Below are positions 27,718 through 37,245 of a stretch of 64,000 bases of DNA, piece after piece (position 1 is the first letter of the stretch; the number at the start of each line of letters is the position of its first letter). This DNA comes from Ramlibacter sp. WS9 (GTDB lineage: Bacteria; Pseudomonadota; Gammaproteobacteria; Burkholderiales; Burkholderiaceae_C). Both the position numbers and the translations under genes were made by a program. The notes beneath the pieces were generated by a model. The model saw nothing but the letters and a program-made list of their open reading frames with translations, had not been told where the DNA came from and made no database searches. The stretch covers positions 372,001 through 436,000 of the forward strand of contig NZ_RKMB01000003.1 of assembly GCF_003797765.1 (NCBI RefSeq), written 5' to 3'.

Positions 27718-27849
27718 ATGGTTGGATGCCTGCCCGCCATCGCCGAGCTACTGGCCGGCATGGGCTGGCGTAGCGTGGTGGCGTTCAACGACGAAGACTT
27801 TGGCTCCCGCAGCCTGCTGGGGCGCAGCGACAAATCCGAGTCACGCTGA
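27718..27849 (+). CDS. Short open frame, possible gene fragment
   Basis: An open frame of 43 residues beginning MVGCLPAIAELLAGMGW and ending GRSDKSESR. It fills most of the gap between the GFA operon promoter and the LysE gene and overlaps the LysE stop by 9 bp. The composition looks protein-like, but I do not recognise it. It could be the tail of a deleted gene or chance. Confidence 0.25.
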   Translation: MVGCLPAIAELLAGMGWRSVVAFNDEDFGSRSLLGRSDKSESR

Positions 27850-28440
27850 CCACATTGGAATGACCGATGCTGCGAGCAGCGCGCCCAACGTTGCGTTGGC
27901 CGCATGCCAGTGCCGCTTTGTCCGCAGCAGCCTTGCGAGCACAAGTCCGGCAGCGCACCAGATCGACAGGGATACCGCCGCCGCTAGACCGAAGACGGCG
28001 CCGAGCAGCACGGCAAGCTGAACAGGATGCATCGACGGCGCGGCGAAGGACGCTGCCGCGCCAGTGACCATGGCCCAGGCCTTCGGATTCATCCAGAGCA
28101 AGCCCGCGCCGCCAGCGAACCCAAGCGGGATCGCCATATTCGTGCGCAGATCGGGTGGCCCACTCTTTCCCAACTGCCATGCGAGCCAAAGCAGGTAACC
28201 CGTTCCGACGATCTTCATGGCCAACTGTAATGAAGGCGCGGCCATCAGTAGCCCCGACAAACCCGCTCCGGCAACGGATGCCAGGGCTGCCAAACCGGCG
28301 CTGATTCCGACCATCAACGGAATGGAGCGACGAAAGCCAAACTGCGCACCCGACGTGGTTGCCAACGTGGTTGCGCCTCCTGGCGTGATGGTGGATGTGA
28401 ACGCGAACAGGGCAAGCGGCAAGAGCGAATCGGTCGCCAT
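27841..28440 (-). CDS. LysE/RhtB-family amino-acid exporter
   Basis: A 199-residue inner-membrane protein with about six hydrophobic helices and the family N-terminus LFAFTSTITPGGATTLATTSG, plus GYLLWLAWQLGKSGPP and MNPKAWAMVTGA. LysE/RhtB proteins export amino acids or derivatives by proton exchange. It is followed upstream by an aminotransferase gene whose stop lies 1 bp from its start, so the two are co-transcribed and may share a substrate. Confidence 0.88.
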   Translation of the reverse strand: MATDSLLPLALFAFTSTITPGGATTLATTSGAQFGFRRSIPLMVGISAGLAALASVAGAGLSGLLMAAPSLQLAMKIVGTGYLLWLAWQLGKSGPPDLRTNMAIPLGFAGGAGLLWMNPKAWAMVTGAAASFAAPSMHPVQLAVLLGAVFGLAAAVSLSIWCAAGLVLARLLRTKRHWHAANATLGALLAASVIPMWSA

Positions 28441-28441
28441 G

Positions 28442-29650
28442 CTATTGCCGCTTCACCTGGGTGGGCGCCAGCTGCGCGAGCGCATCCGCCAGTTGCTCCA
28501 GATCGTACTCATCGTTGTAGACATGAGGCGAGACGCGCACCGCATTGCCGCGCACCGCCACATGAATTTGTTGCCGCGCAAGATGCCGGCGGCAGGCCTC
28601 GGGGTCCATGCCGGCGGGCAACTTCACACCGAAGAGGTTCGCGCATCGTTCGGCCTCGTCAGCGACTTCGAAACCAAGCGAGCGCATGCGCTCGACGGAT
28701 TGGCGTTCGATTTGCAGCAAGTAGTCGCGAACTCGACCGGGCTGCCAGTCGATCAGCAAGCGGCACGCTGCCTCCAACATGGCGATCAAGACGGGGTTGG
28801 CGCGCAGACTTGTGTCGAAGCGCCGCATTCCCTGCGCGTAGTGGTCTTCATAGTCGACCAGGCGTGCAAAATTCTCGCTGCCGGATCGCATCAACCAGCT
28901 CTCCTCCAACGGGCTGCCTTCGAGGAACCGGTCGCTGAAAACCGCGAAGCCGAGACCGTAGTTCGCCAGCATCGACTTGTAGCTGTGCACCACCAAGGCA
29001 TCTGGCTGGACGCGCCGCACGTCGAATGGCATTGCCCCTACCGTTTGGGTGGCGTCGATGACCAATGCAGCGCCCACCTCTCGGCAACGCCGCCCGATTC
29101 TGTCGAGATCAAAGAGCGTCCCGTCGGTCCAGTGCGCAGGCTCGACGGCGACGAGCAAAGTGTCGGCATCGATTGCGGCTACGACTGCGGCGTTCCAGAG
29201 TGCTGCTCGACTCGTGCCGATCGACTCAGAAGACCATGGAGCCGCAGGCGCAAGGACCGTGCGCATCTCAACGTTCTCAGCTCGCCAGTTGCGCCAGGCG
29301 TAGACATTGCTGGGAAACATATCGCCGAGCATGACGACGTTCTGTCCTGATCTCGGGCGCAGATTCCTGGCGACGATGGCAATGGCGTAGGCCGCCGTGG
29401 GGACGAACGCGACGCGTTCGGGGTCCGCGTTGACGAGTCGCGCAAACAATCCGCGTGTCCGTTCGGCGGGTTCAAAGAAGTCCTTCGGCGTCAGATCGAT
29501 AGGTGAGGCGCGCGCGGTGAGCGCTGCCACGCCGGCCTGCTCCACGAGCCGCGGCAACGGACCCATGAACGCGCTGTTCAGGTAGCAATGGCCGTCGGGA
29601 AGCGAGAACAGGTCTCGCTGGCAGCGCAGTGGCGAAGAGGGTGTTGGCAT
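28442..29650 (-). CDS. Class V (PLP-dependent) aminotransferase
   Basis: A 402-residue fold type I PLP enzyme related to cysteine desulfurases and kynureninase-like proteins. Key parts: YLNSAFMGPLP near the start, the PLP-phosphate region FVPTAAYAIAIVA, the cofactor-binding aspartate in ALVIDATQTVGAMPFD, and the lysine in VVHSYKSML that should form the Schiff base. The ATG at 29650 is preferred to an upstream TTG. It is divergent from an AraC regulator and lies 1 bp before lysE. The amino donor is unknown. Confidence 0.85.
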   Translation of the reverse strand: MPTPSSPLRCQRDLFSLPDGHCYLNSAFMGPLPRLVEQAGVAALTARASPIDLTPKDFFEPAERTRGLFARLVNADPERVAFVPTAAYAIAIVARNLRPRSGQNVVMLGDMFPSNVYAWRNWRAENVEMRTVLAPAAPWSSESIGTSRAALWNAAVVAAIDADTLLVAVEPAHWTDGTLFDLDRIGRRCREVGAALVIDATQTVGAMPFDVRRVQPDALVVHSYKSMLANYGLGFAVFSDRFLEGSPLEESWLMRSGSENFARLVDYEDHYAQGMRRFDTSLRANPVLIAMLEAACRLLIDWQPGRVRDYLLQIERQSVERMRSLGFEVADEAERCANLFGVKLPAGMDPEACRRHLARQQIHVAVRGNAVRVSPHVYNDEYDLEQLADALAQLAPTQVKRQ

Positions 29651-29741
29651 CGGTCGAAGGTGGGTTGTTGCATGCTTCGCCCTATGATCGTCGGGTGACG
29701 TTCTCGCATCTATCAAGAAATTTCAAACGAGGCTGCGCGCC

Positions 29742-30533
29742 ATGAAGTCGGACTTCGACTGGGGTCGCGTTTCACTGCTGCCATCGGCGCCGTACTCGAT
29801 CCGCGACGAGTCGCGCGCGTATGTGCTGGGCCTTGCATTCGAGCGGCAACAGGGGGTGCATGCGGTGGGCGGTGATCGGCGTCGGGATTTCGACGCATGG
29901 CCTGGTGAGCTGGCCTTCACCTCCCCCGATGTGGAGATGTTCTCGGAATCGGGGAGTGGCGGCGAGTACCTGGCCTTACACGTACAGTGCGCCGCGCTGG
30001 GCCTTAAACGCGGGAGCCCGCTGGCCGTGCCACGCGCCGTTTTTCGCGGAGACCGGAGGGCCGTGCTGTTGGGCAAACAGTTGCGCCGCTCGATGCTGGC
30101 GTCGCACCCCCAGCCACAGGTCATCGAGGATCAGGCGATGGAGCTGCTGGATCATGGACTGTCGCTGCTCGCACTCCCGCGTAGGGCGCCTGGCGGCTAC
30201 GAGCATGATCGACAGGCGCATGCACGAGTACTGGAGTACATCGATGCCGGAATCGATGGCCCGCTGAGCCTGGACGAGATTGCGCGTGTTGCAGGGATGC
30301 CGGTGCTGCGCTTGCTGCGCAGTTTCTCGATTGCCACGGGAAGTACGCCCCACGCCTACGTCACCGAGCGAAGAATGCAGCGTGCCCGCGCGCTGTTGGG
30401 CGCAACCGACGACCCCATCGCGGACATTGCAGCCTGCTGCGGGTTCACGCATCAGTCGCATCTTGGCGCCGTGTTCAAGGATCGGTTGGGGCTGAGTCCG
30501 CGTCAGTACAGAGTCCTTGCCGGGCGATCTTGA
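29742..30533 (+). CDS. AraC-family transcriptional regulator
   Basis: A 263-residue regulator with an N-terminal sensory part (1-150) and two helix-turn-helix motifs at the end: LSLDEIARVAGMPVLRLLRSF and IADIAACCGFTHQSHLGAVFK, then GLSPRQYR. It is divergent from the aminotransferase-lysE pair with a 91-bp shared gap, so it most likely controls that pair. Confidence 0.9.
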   Translation: MKSDFDWGRVSLLPSAPYSIRDESRAYVLGLAFERQQGVHAVGGDRRRDFDAWPGELAFTSPDVEMFSESGSGGEYLALHVQCAALGLKRGSPLAVPRAVFRGDRRAVLLGKQLRRSMLASHPQPQVIEDQAMELLDHGLSLLALPRRAPGGYEHDRQAHARVLEYIDAGIDGPLSLDEIARVAGMPVLRLLRSFSIATGSTPHAYVTERRMQRARALLGATDDPIADIAACCGFTHQSHLGAVFKDRLGLSPRQYRVLAGRS

Positions 30534-30693
30534 AGTCTCAAGATCAAGAGTGTGCTGATGTCGGTCTGGCTTTGCTTGCCGGCAAAGGCTGCGCCGAGGC
30601 GGCGCCTATGGACAGGACGAAATTCTCAGCCGATCACAAAGGGGGTTCGAGCATTTCTGCAGGCGGCAGATCGATAGCCGGACGGTTCACTGA

Positions 30694-31857
30694 TCATTTC
30701 CCGCCGAGCCCCATCGCCCGGGTGATCACTTCCTTCATGATCTCGTTGGTGCCGCCGTAGATGCGCTGCACGCGCGCGTCGGCGTAGGCGCGCGTGATCG
30801 GGTACTCCCACATGTACCCGTACCCGCCGTGCAGCTGCAGGCATTCGTCCATCACCTTGCATTGCAGGTCGGTGGTCCAGTACTTGGCCATGCTGGCAGT
30901 GGCGGTGTCGAGCTTGTCCTGGCACACGAGCTCCAGGCACTTGTCGACGAAGACACGGGCGATCTGCACTTCGGTCTGCAGCTCGGCCAGGGTAAAGCGC
31001 GTGTTCTGGTAGGACGCCACGGGCTGGCCGAACACCTTGCGTTCCTTGGTGTACTGCACCGTCCAGTCGATGGCGGCCTGGGCCGAAGCCACAGCTGTGA
31101 CGGCGATCTGCATGCGCTCCCAGGGCAACTGCTCCATGAGGCAGATGAAGCCCTTGTTGCGAAAGGCTTCCCCACCCAGCAGGTTCGCGGCGGGAACCAG
31201 CACGTTGTCGAAAAACAGTTCTGCCGTGTCCTGCGCCTTCAGGCCCAGCTTCTTCAGGCGCTTGCCGTGCTCGAAGCCCTTCATGCCACGCTCCACCAGC
31301 AACAGGCTGGTTCCTTTGGCTCCCGCTGCCGGGTCGGTCTTGGCAACCACGATCACCAGGTCCGCATGCCAGCCATTGGTGATGAAGGTCTTGCTGCCGT
31401 TGAGCAGGTAGCTGCCGTCGGCCTGCTGGATGGCGGTGCTCTTCACACCTTGAAGGTCGCTGCCCGCCGCCGGCTCGCTCATCGCAATCGCACCGATCAT
31501 CTCGCCGCTGGCCAGCTTCGGCAGGTACCGCAGCTTCTGCTCTTCAGTACCGTAGTGGAGGATGTACGGCGCGACGATCTCGCTGTGCAGGCTGTACCCG
31601 ATGCCGCTGAAGCCGCCGCGCGCGAGCTCTTCCATCTGCACGACGGAATACAGCTTGTCGGCGCCTGAGCCGCCGTATTCCTCCGGCAGCGTCGCGCACA
31701 GGTAACCGTTTTCGCCGGCCTTGCTCCAGACGGCACGGTCGACGTAGCCCTGCTCCTCCCACTCCGAATGGAACGGCGCGATCTCCTTGTCCACGAAACG
31801 GCGGAAACTGTCGCGGAAGGACTCGTGGTCTGCGCTGAAAAGCGTGCGTTCGATCAT
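30694..31857 (-). CDS. Acyl-CoA dehydrogenase
   Basis: A 387-residue FAD enzyme that makes the alpha-beta double bond of acyl-CoAs. Signatures are AIAMSEPAAGSDLQGVKSTA, WERMQIAVTAVASAQ, and QLHGGYGYMWEYPITRAYAD with RIYGGTNEI. The catalytic base is probably the glutamate of LPWERMQIA, as in isovaleryl/long-chain enzymes, because the MCAD-type IYEGT position reads IYGGT. The ATG at 31857 has a GGAG site; the frame stays open into the next gene by chance. It belongs to the beta-oxidation group with thiolase and the FadB-like enzyme across the divergent gap. Confidence 0.94.
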   Translation of the reverse strand: MIERTLFSADHESFRDSFRRFVDKEIAPFHSEWEEQGYVDRAVWSKAGENGYLCATLPEEYGGSGADKLYSVVQMEELARGGFSGIGYSLHSEIVAPYILHYGTEEQKLRYLPKLASGEMIGAIAMSEPAAGSDLQGVKSTAIQQADGSYLLNGSKTFITNGWHADLVIVVAKTDPAAGAKGTSLLLVERGMKGFEHGKRLKKLGLKAQDTAELFFDNVLVPAANLLGGEAFRNKGFICLMEQLPWERMQIAVTAVASAQAAIDWTVQYTKERKVFGQPVASYQNTRFTLAELQTEVQIARVFVDKCLELVCQDKLDTATASMAKYWTTDLQCKVMDECLQLHGGYGYMWEYPITRAYADARVQRIYGGTNEIMKEVITRAMGLGGK

Positions 31858-31874
31858 GGTGTCTCCGGTGATGC

Positions 31875-32963
31875 TCAGGCAATGGGCGATGCACCGCGCA
31901 TCGCCTGCTTGACGATGCGCGCATAGTTGCCGATGAAGATGCCGTTTAACGTGGATTCGTCCAGACCGCGTTGGGCCAGGTTGTCCGCGACCTCGCGCAA
32001 GTCCACGTAGTTGGACAGGATGGGGCCCGGGCCCGCGCCTTCCATGTCCGTGCCGAAGGCGACATGCGCAGGCCCGATCAATTCGCACATGCGCATGGTT
32101 TCGTCGGCGAAAGTCCGGACGCTGTGAACGGGGTAGGCCGGATCGCGATTCACCCTCACCGTCCACAGCCCGACTGCGCCGCCCCGGGCAGCGATCTTGC
32201 GCGCGGAGGCCGGCGAGAGCGATCGGGCGATGTAGCCCGGATCTTGCCAGTTGCCGCCTTGCGGACTGATCCACGAATGCGACCAGACCATCGCGCTGTC
32301 GGCGGCGTCCAGCGCCCCGTCGACGAACGCCGGCGTGCTGTGCGCCAGGTCCACCACGATGCCGTGCCGCTTGCACTCGGCAATGACTTGCGCCCCCACC
32401 GGCGTGAGGCCGCCATGGCGCGGCTCCGCCGTCTGGTGATCGCCCAGCGGGCTCTGGATGAAGTGCACCATCTGCATGTGGCGCACGCCCCAGGCATGAG
32501 CCTGCGCGACGCGTTCCGGCCGGCCCTCGAGGAAATTGGCAGCTTCCGTTGCCAGCAGCACACGCGGCTCACCTGCAAGCGCAGCATCCACGTCCGCGGG
32601 CGTCAACGCCTTGGCGACACCCCATGTGTTGAGCTTTGCTTCGTTGTCGGCGAGCCGCTTCTGGAAAGAATCCCAGAGCTCGCCGGGCTCCGGCTGGCGC
32701 GACTGACGCCACCCTTGAGGCGTTCGGCTGATCCACCGATGGTCATCCGTGACGGCCCACGCCATCAGCATGGTGCCGGACTCTCGCATGTGCTGGCGCA
32801 GGTCGAGCCCGAACAGGCGTGGCATGAACATCCCGTAGTGGGAATGCATGTCGGCCAGGAACGGGCCTTTGTGCTGCTGCGCGCGCGCCGGGAGCACCTG
32901 GCCGGCCAGGAAAGCCGCGCCTATTGCGGCGATGCGGCGTCTCGATATCGCGGTTGCGTTCAT
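31875..32963 (-). CDS. Exported M19-type membrane dipeptidase
   Basis: A 362-residue product with a twin-arginine-like signal (SRRRIAAIGAAFLAGQVLPARA). Conserved metal-binding parts are LATEAANFLEG, VVDLAHSTPAFVDG, VWSHSWI and FGTDMEGAG, typical of renal dipeptidase-like zinc hydrolases. The first metal motif reads DMHSHYG instead of the usual HxD, which may change metal binding or substrate choice. The ATG at 32963 is preferred over 32990 because GGAAAA lies upstream and the signal peptide starts there. Confidence 0.85.
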   Translation of the reverse strand: MNATAISRRRIAAIGAAFLAGQVLPARAQQHKGPFLADMHSHYGMFMPRLFGLDLRQHMRESGTMLMAWAVTDDHRWISRTPQGWRQSRQPEPGELWDSFQKRLADNEAKLNTWGVAKALTPADVDAALAGEPRVLLATEAANFLEGRPERVAQAHAWGVRHMQMVHFIQSPLGDHQTAEPRHGGLTPVGAQVIAECKRHGIVVDLAHSTPAFVDGALDAADSAMVWSHSWISPQGGNWQDPGYIARSLSPASARKIAARGGAVGLWTVRVNRDPAYPVHSVRTFADETMRMCELIGPAHVAFGTDMEGAGPGPILSNYVDLREVADNLAQRGLDESTLNGIFIGNYARIVKQAMRGASPIA

Positions 32964-33058
32964 GCTTTTTTCCGAGGCTGCTGTCGCCATTTTTACAGAG
33001 CAATTGCTTGGTGAAATGAATATACTGGCTTTTTCGTCTTTGGCACCTGGAGCCCATC

Positions 33059-34264
33059 ATGACCGAAGCCTATGTTTACGACGCCATCCGCACGCCGCGC
33101 GGCAAGGGCAAGAAGGACGGAAGCCTGCACGAAGTCAAGCCCGTCAACCTGCTCGCCGGTGTGCTGACCGAGCTGCAGCGTCGCAATGATTTCGACACCG
33201 GCCAGGTGGACGACGTGGTGATGGGCGTGGTCTCGCCCATCGGCGAACAGGGCTCGGTGATCGCCAAGGTGGCGGCACTCAAAGCCGGCTGGGACTGGCG
33301 TTGCTCCGGCGTCCAGCTCAACCGCTTTTGCGCCTCCGGCCTGGAAGCCGTGAACATGGCGGCGCAGAAGGTGCGCTCGGGCTGGGAAGACCTCGTCGTC
33401 GCGGGCGGCGTCGAAAGCATGAGCCGTGTGCCGATCGGCTCCGACGGCGGCGCCTGGGCGCAAGACCCGGAAACCAATTCCGCCACCAACTTCGTGCCGC
33501 AGGGTGTGGGGGCGGACCTCATCGCCACATTGGAAGGCTTCTCGCGCGAAGACGTCGACGCCTTCGCCATGGAAAGCCAGAAGCGCGCGGCCAAGGCGCG
33601 CGAAGGCGGCTTCTTCGCCGGCTCCATCGTGCCGGTGAAGGACTTCCTGGACCAGACCATCCTGGGCGAGGACGAATTCATCAAGCCGCGCACCACCATG
33701 GAAGGCCTGGCGGCGCTCCGGCCCGCGTTCGACCAGCTGGGCGCGATGGGCTTCGATGCCGTCGCCATCGCGCGCTACCCGCAGGTGGAGCGCATCAACC
33801 ACGTCCACCATGCGGGCAACTCGTCGGGTATCGTCGACGGCGCCGCGGCGATCCTCATCGGCAGCGAGGCCGCGGGCAAGACGCACGGCTTCAAGCCGCG
33901 TGCGCGCATCGTCGCCGCCGCGCTCTCTGGGGCCGACCCGACCATCATGCTCACCGGGCCCATGCCCGCGGCGCGCAAGGCCTTGGCCAAAGCGGGCCTC
34001 ACGATCGACCAGATCGACCTGTTCGAGGTGAACGAAGCCTTTGCCGCCGTCCCCATGCGCTTCATGAAAGAGCTGGGCGTGCCGCACGACAAGGTCAACG
34101 TCAACGGCGGCGCCATCGCGATGGGCCACCCGCTCGGGGCCACCGGCGCGATGATCCTGAACACGCTGATCGATGAATTGCATCGCCGCAAGCTGCGCTA
34201 CGGCATGGCGACGCTCTGCGTGGGCGGCGGCATGGGCATCGCGACGATCGTTGAAAGAATCTAA
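33059..34264 (+). CDS. Acetyl-CoA C-acyltransferase (thiolase)
   Basis: A 401-residue thiolase catalysing the last step of beta-oxidation. The nucleophilic cysteine is in [12 protein letters not shown] (about residue 93), the active-site histidine in [15 protein letters not shown] and the second cysteine in TLCVGGGMG. The next gene starts 4 bp after its stop, so thiolase and FadB/J-like enzyme form one operon, as in fadAB-type clusters. Confidence 0.95.
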   Translation: MTEAYVYDAIRTPRGKGKKDGSLHEVKPVNLLAGVLTELQRRNDFDTGQVDDVVMGVVSPIGEQGSVIAKVAALKAGWDWRCSGVQLNRFCASGLEAVNMAAQKVRSGWEDLVVAGGVESMSRVPIGSDGGAWAQDPETNSATNFVPQGVGADLIATLEGFSREDVDAFAMESQKRAAKAREGGFFAGSIVPVKDFLDQTILGEDEFIKPRTTMEGLAALRPAFDQLGAMGFDAVAIARYPQVERINHVHHAGNSSGIVDGAAAILIGSEAAGKTHGFKPRARIVAAALSGADPTIMLTGPMPAARKALAKAGLTIDQIDLFEVNEAFAAVPMRFMKELGVPHDKVNVNGGAIAMGHPLGATGAMILNTLIDELHRRKLRYGMATLCVGGGMGIATIVERI

Positions 34265-34268
34265 GGCC

Positions 34269-36428
34269 ATGAAGACCCTCAAGTACGAACTCGCCGACGG
34301 CATCGCCACCATCACCTTCGATGAGGAAGGTTCGCCCGTCAACACCATGTGCCAGCAATGGCAAGACGACCTGACCGAAGTCACGGCGCAGGTGGTGAAG
34401 GACAAAGACGCGATCCGTGGCCTCGTCCTGGCATCGAACAAGACGACCTTCTTTGCGGGCGCCGATCTCAAGGGCACGATGCGGTTGCAAGCGTCCGACG
34501 CGCCGCAGGTGTTCCGCGGGATCGAGCAAACCAAGAAGAACTTCCGCACGTTGGAAACGCTGGGCAAGCCGGTGGTGAGCTGCCTCAACGGCACGGCTTT
34601 GGGCGGCGGCTGGGAGGTGGCGCTGATCGGGCATTACCGTGTCGCGATCGACGACCCCAAGATCCAGTTCGGCCTGCCGGAGATCACGCTGGGCCTCATT
34701 CCCGGCGCGTCTGGCATCACCAAGATGACGCGCCTGCTCGGCCTGATGGGCGCGCAGCCCTACATCCTGGAAAGCAAGCTGTTCGGCCCGCGCGAGGCGC
34801 TGGAGCTGGGCCTGGTGCACGAGCTGGTGCCCGATGCCGCCGCGCTGCGCCCGTCCGCCCTCGCCTACATCGACAAACACGCCAGCGGCACGGCGCCGTC
34901 CCATCAGCCGTGGGACGCACAGTCCTACAAGATGCCCGGCGGCACGCCCAGCAACCCGAAGATCGCCGGCATGCTGAGCGTGGCGCCCGCTGTGTTGAAG
35001 CAGAAGACGCGCGGCCTGTACCCTGCCCCCGAGTACGCGCTGGCCGCGATGGTGGAAGGCGCGCAAGTCGACTTCGACACGGCCCTGCGGATCGAGTCGC
35101 GCTACCTCGCCAAGCTGATCACCAGCCCGGTCGCGAAGAACATGATCAACACGTTCTTCTTCAACATGAACGCGATCAAGTCCGGGCAGTCGCGCCCGAA
35201 GGACGTGCCGAGATACAAGCCGCAGAAGGTCGGCATCCTCGGCGCCGGCATGATGGGCGCCGGCATCGCGTATGCGCAATCCAGCCGCGGCATTGCCACG
35301 GTGTTGAAGGATGTGTCGATCGACAAGGCCGAGGCAGGCAAGGCCTACAGCGCGAAGATCACGCAGCCCCGCGTCGACAAGGGCAGGATGAGCCCGCACG
35401 ACCAGGCGGCGCTGCTGGCGCGCATCACCCCCACCGATTCGGCCGAAGCGCTGCGCGGCTGCGACCTCATCATCGAGGCTGTGTTCGAGAACCGCGAGCT
35501 CAAGGCGCGTGTGACTCAGGAGGCCGAGCCGATGCTCGCGCCCGGCGGCTTCTTCGCGAGCAACACCTCCACCCTGCCGATCAGCGGCCTGGCGAAGGCC
35601 AGCGCGCGGCCCGACAAGTACGTCGGCATCCACTTCTTCAGCCCGGTCGACAAGATGAAGCTGGTGGAGATCATCCGCGGCAAGCAGACCGACGACGAGA
35701 GCGTGGCGCGCGCTTTCGACTACGTGCAGTCGCTCGGCAAGATCCCCATCGTCGTCAACGACTCGCGCGGCTTCTTCACCTCGCGCGTGTTCGGCACCTT
35801 CGTGATGGAAGGCGCCGCGATGGTCGGCGAAGGGCTTCCCGCCGCCGTGGTCGAACAGGCCGGCATCCAGGCCGGCATGCCGGTGGGGCCGCTCGCCGTG
35901 CTCGATGAAACCGCGCTGTCGTTGTCCGTCCACGTGCTGGACCAGACCCGCACCGACTACCGGGCCGAGGGCGGCACCTACATCGCGACGCCCGGGGAGT
36001 TGCTGGTGGAGCGGATGGTGAAGGAGTTCGATCGCAACGGCCGCGCGGCCGGGGCCGGGTTCTATGACTATCCCGAGGAAAGAGGAGCGAAGAAATTCCT
36101 GTGGCCGGAACTGAAGAACCTGTTCGAGAAGCCGGGCGCCGCGTGGGACATGCAGGAGCTCAAGGACAGGCTCTTGTACCGCCAGGCCGTCGAAACCGCG
36201 CGCTGCCTCTCCGAGGGCGTGCTGACCACGGTGCACGACGCCAACATCGGCTCGATCTTCGGCATCGGCTTTCCGGCATGGACCGGCGGAGCGCTGCAAT
36301 TCATCTATGGCATGGGCATCGAAGCGTTCTGTGCGCGCGCCGCGCAGCTGGCGGAAAAGCATGGCCCCGGCTTCGCCGTGACGCCGGCGATCCACGCCGC
36401 TCTTGGCAAGCACCAGCCGCAGTACTGA
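34269..36428 (+). CDS. FadB/FadJ-type enoyl-CoA hydratase / 3-hydroxyacyl-CoA dehydrogenase
   Basis: A 719-residue multifunctional beta-oxidation enzyme. The N-terminal hydratase domain (1-190) has AGADLKG and LPEITLGLIPGASG with the catalytic glutamate. The NAD-binding dehydrogenase domain (from about 315) has VGILGAGMMGAGIAYAQ, and HFFSPVDKMKLVEIIRG near 455, followed by two C-terminal dehydrogenase domains. The ATG at 34269 starts the hydratase domain; the frame is open further upstream in the thiolase gene. Confidence 0.95.
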   Translation: MKTLKYELADGIATITFDEEGSPVNTMCQQWQDDLTEVTAQVVKDKDAIRGLVLASNKTTFFAGADLKGTMRLQASDAPQVFRGIEQTKKNFRTLETLGKPVVSCLNGTALGGGWEVALIGHYRVAIDDPKIQFGLPEITLGLIPGASGITKMTRLLGLMGAQPYILESKLFGPREALELGLVHELVPDAAALRPSALAYIDKHASGTAPSHQPWDAQSYKMPGGTPSNPKIAGMLSVAPAVLKQKTRGLYPAPEYALAAMVEGAQVDFDTALRIESRYLAKLITSPVAKNMINTFFFNMNAIKSGQSRPKDVPRYKPQKVGILGAGMMGAGIAYAQSSRGIATVLKDVSIDKAEAGKAYSAKITQPRVDKGRMSPHDQAALLARITPTDSAEALRGCDLIIEAVFENRELKARVTQEAEPMLAPGGFFASNTSTLPISGLAKASARPDKYVGIHFFSPVDKMKLVEIIRGKQTDDESVARAFDYVQSLGKIPIVVNDSRGFFTSRVFGTFVMEGAAMVGEGLPAAVVEQAGIQAGMPVGPLAVLDETALSLSVHVLDQTRTDYRAEGGTYIATPGELLVERMVKEFDRNGRAAGAGFYDYPEERGAKKFLWPELKNLFEKPGAAWDMQELKDRLLYRQAVETARCLSEGVLTTVHDANIGSIFGIGFPAWTGGALQFIYGMGIEAFCARAAQLAEKHGPGFAVTPAIHAALGKHQPQY

Positions 36429-36493
36429 CGCGGCAAACCCCCGCCAGCGCCGTGGTATGTTCGCGGCTTTGATTTTTGCCGCGCGCACCTGCC

Positions 36494-37243
36494 ATGACAT
36501 CCACTCGACTCAAGGACAAAGTCTGCATCGTCACCGGTTCCGCGCAAGGCATCGGCCTTGCCACGGCGCTGAAGTTCGCGAATGAAGGCGCGAGCATCGC
36601 CGTCTGGGACCTCACGCAGGCCGGCATCGACGAAGCCGTGCGCCAGTGCCGCGAAGCCGGCGCGCAGGCCGAGGGTTACGTCGTGGACGTCACGCAGCGC
36701 GAGATGGTGGACGCCGCCGTGTTGCGCGTGAAGGAGCGCTTCGGCCGCATCGACGTGCTGGTGAACAACGCCGGCATCACCAAGGACGCGCGGCTGCAGA
36801 AGATGACCATCGAGCAGTTCGACCGCGTGATCGACGTCAATCTGCGCGGTGTCTTCCATTGCGCGCAAGCCGTGTCGCACACCATGGTCGAACAAGGCCA
36901 TGGCGTCATCCTCAACGCCAGCTCGGTCGTCGGCCTGTACGGCAACTTCGGCCAGACCAACTATGCCGCGACAAAGTTCGGCGTGCTGGGCTTCACCAAG
37001 ACCTGGAGCCGTGAGCTCGGCCCCAAAGGCGTCCGCGTCAACGCCGTCGCCCCCGGCTTCATCAAGACCCACATCCTGGACAGCATCCCGGACAAGGTGC
37101 TGGAAGACATGAAGCACCGCGTGCCGCTGCACCGCCTGGGCACGCCGGAAGAGATCGCCAACGTCTACTGCTTCCTGGCCAGCGACGAGGCCAGCTACGT
37201 CAACGGCGCGGTGATCGAGGTGTCGGGCGGCATGACGGTTTAA
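36494..37243 (+). CDS. Short-chain dehydrogenase/reductase (FabG-like)
   Basis: A 249-residue NAD(P)-dependent SDR: cofactor motif [12 protein letters not shown], catalytic Ser in NASSVVG, and Tyr-Lys in YAATKFG, C-terminal [12 protein letters not shown]. It is close to 3-oxoacyl-ACP reductase in layout, but its position 65 bp after the FadB-like gene suggests a role with 3-hydroxyacyl-CoA intermediates. The TTG 18 bp upstream is rejected in favour of ATG. Confidence 0.92.
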   Translation: MTSTRLKDKVCIVTGSAQGIGLATALKFANEGASIAVWDLTQAGIDEAVRQCREAGAQAEGYVVDVTQREMVDAAVLRVKERFGRIDVLVNNAGITKDARLQKMTIEQFDRVIDVNLRGVFHCAQAVSHTMVEQGHGVILNASSVVGLYGNFGQTNYAATKFGVLGFTKTWSRELGPKGVRVNAVAPGFIKTHILDSIPDKVLEDMKHRVPLHRLGTPEEIANVYCFLASDEASYVNGAVIEVSGGMTV

Positions 37244-37245
37244 CC

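Noticed and set aside
33004..33026. TTGCTT and TATACT upstream of the thiolase gene as a promoter
   Set aside because: The two boxes are only 11 bp apart, too close for a sigma70 promoter; no other -35 fits.
34101..36500. A 799-residue minus-strand open frame opposite the FadB/J-like gene
   Set aside because: Antisense shadow rich in His, Arg and Gln; the plus strand has clear hydratase and dehydrogenase motifs.
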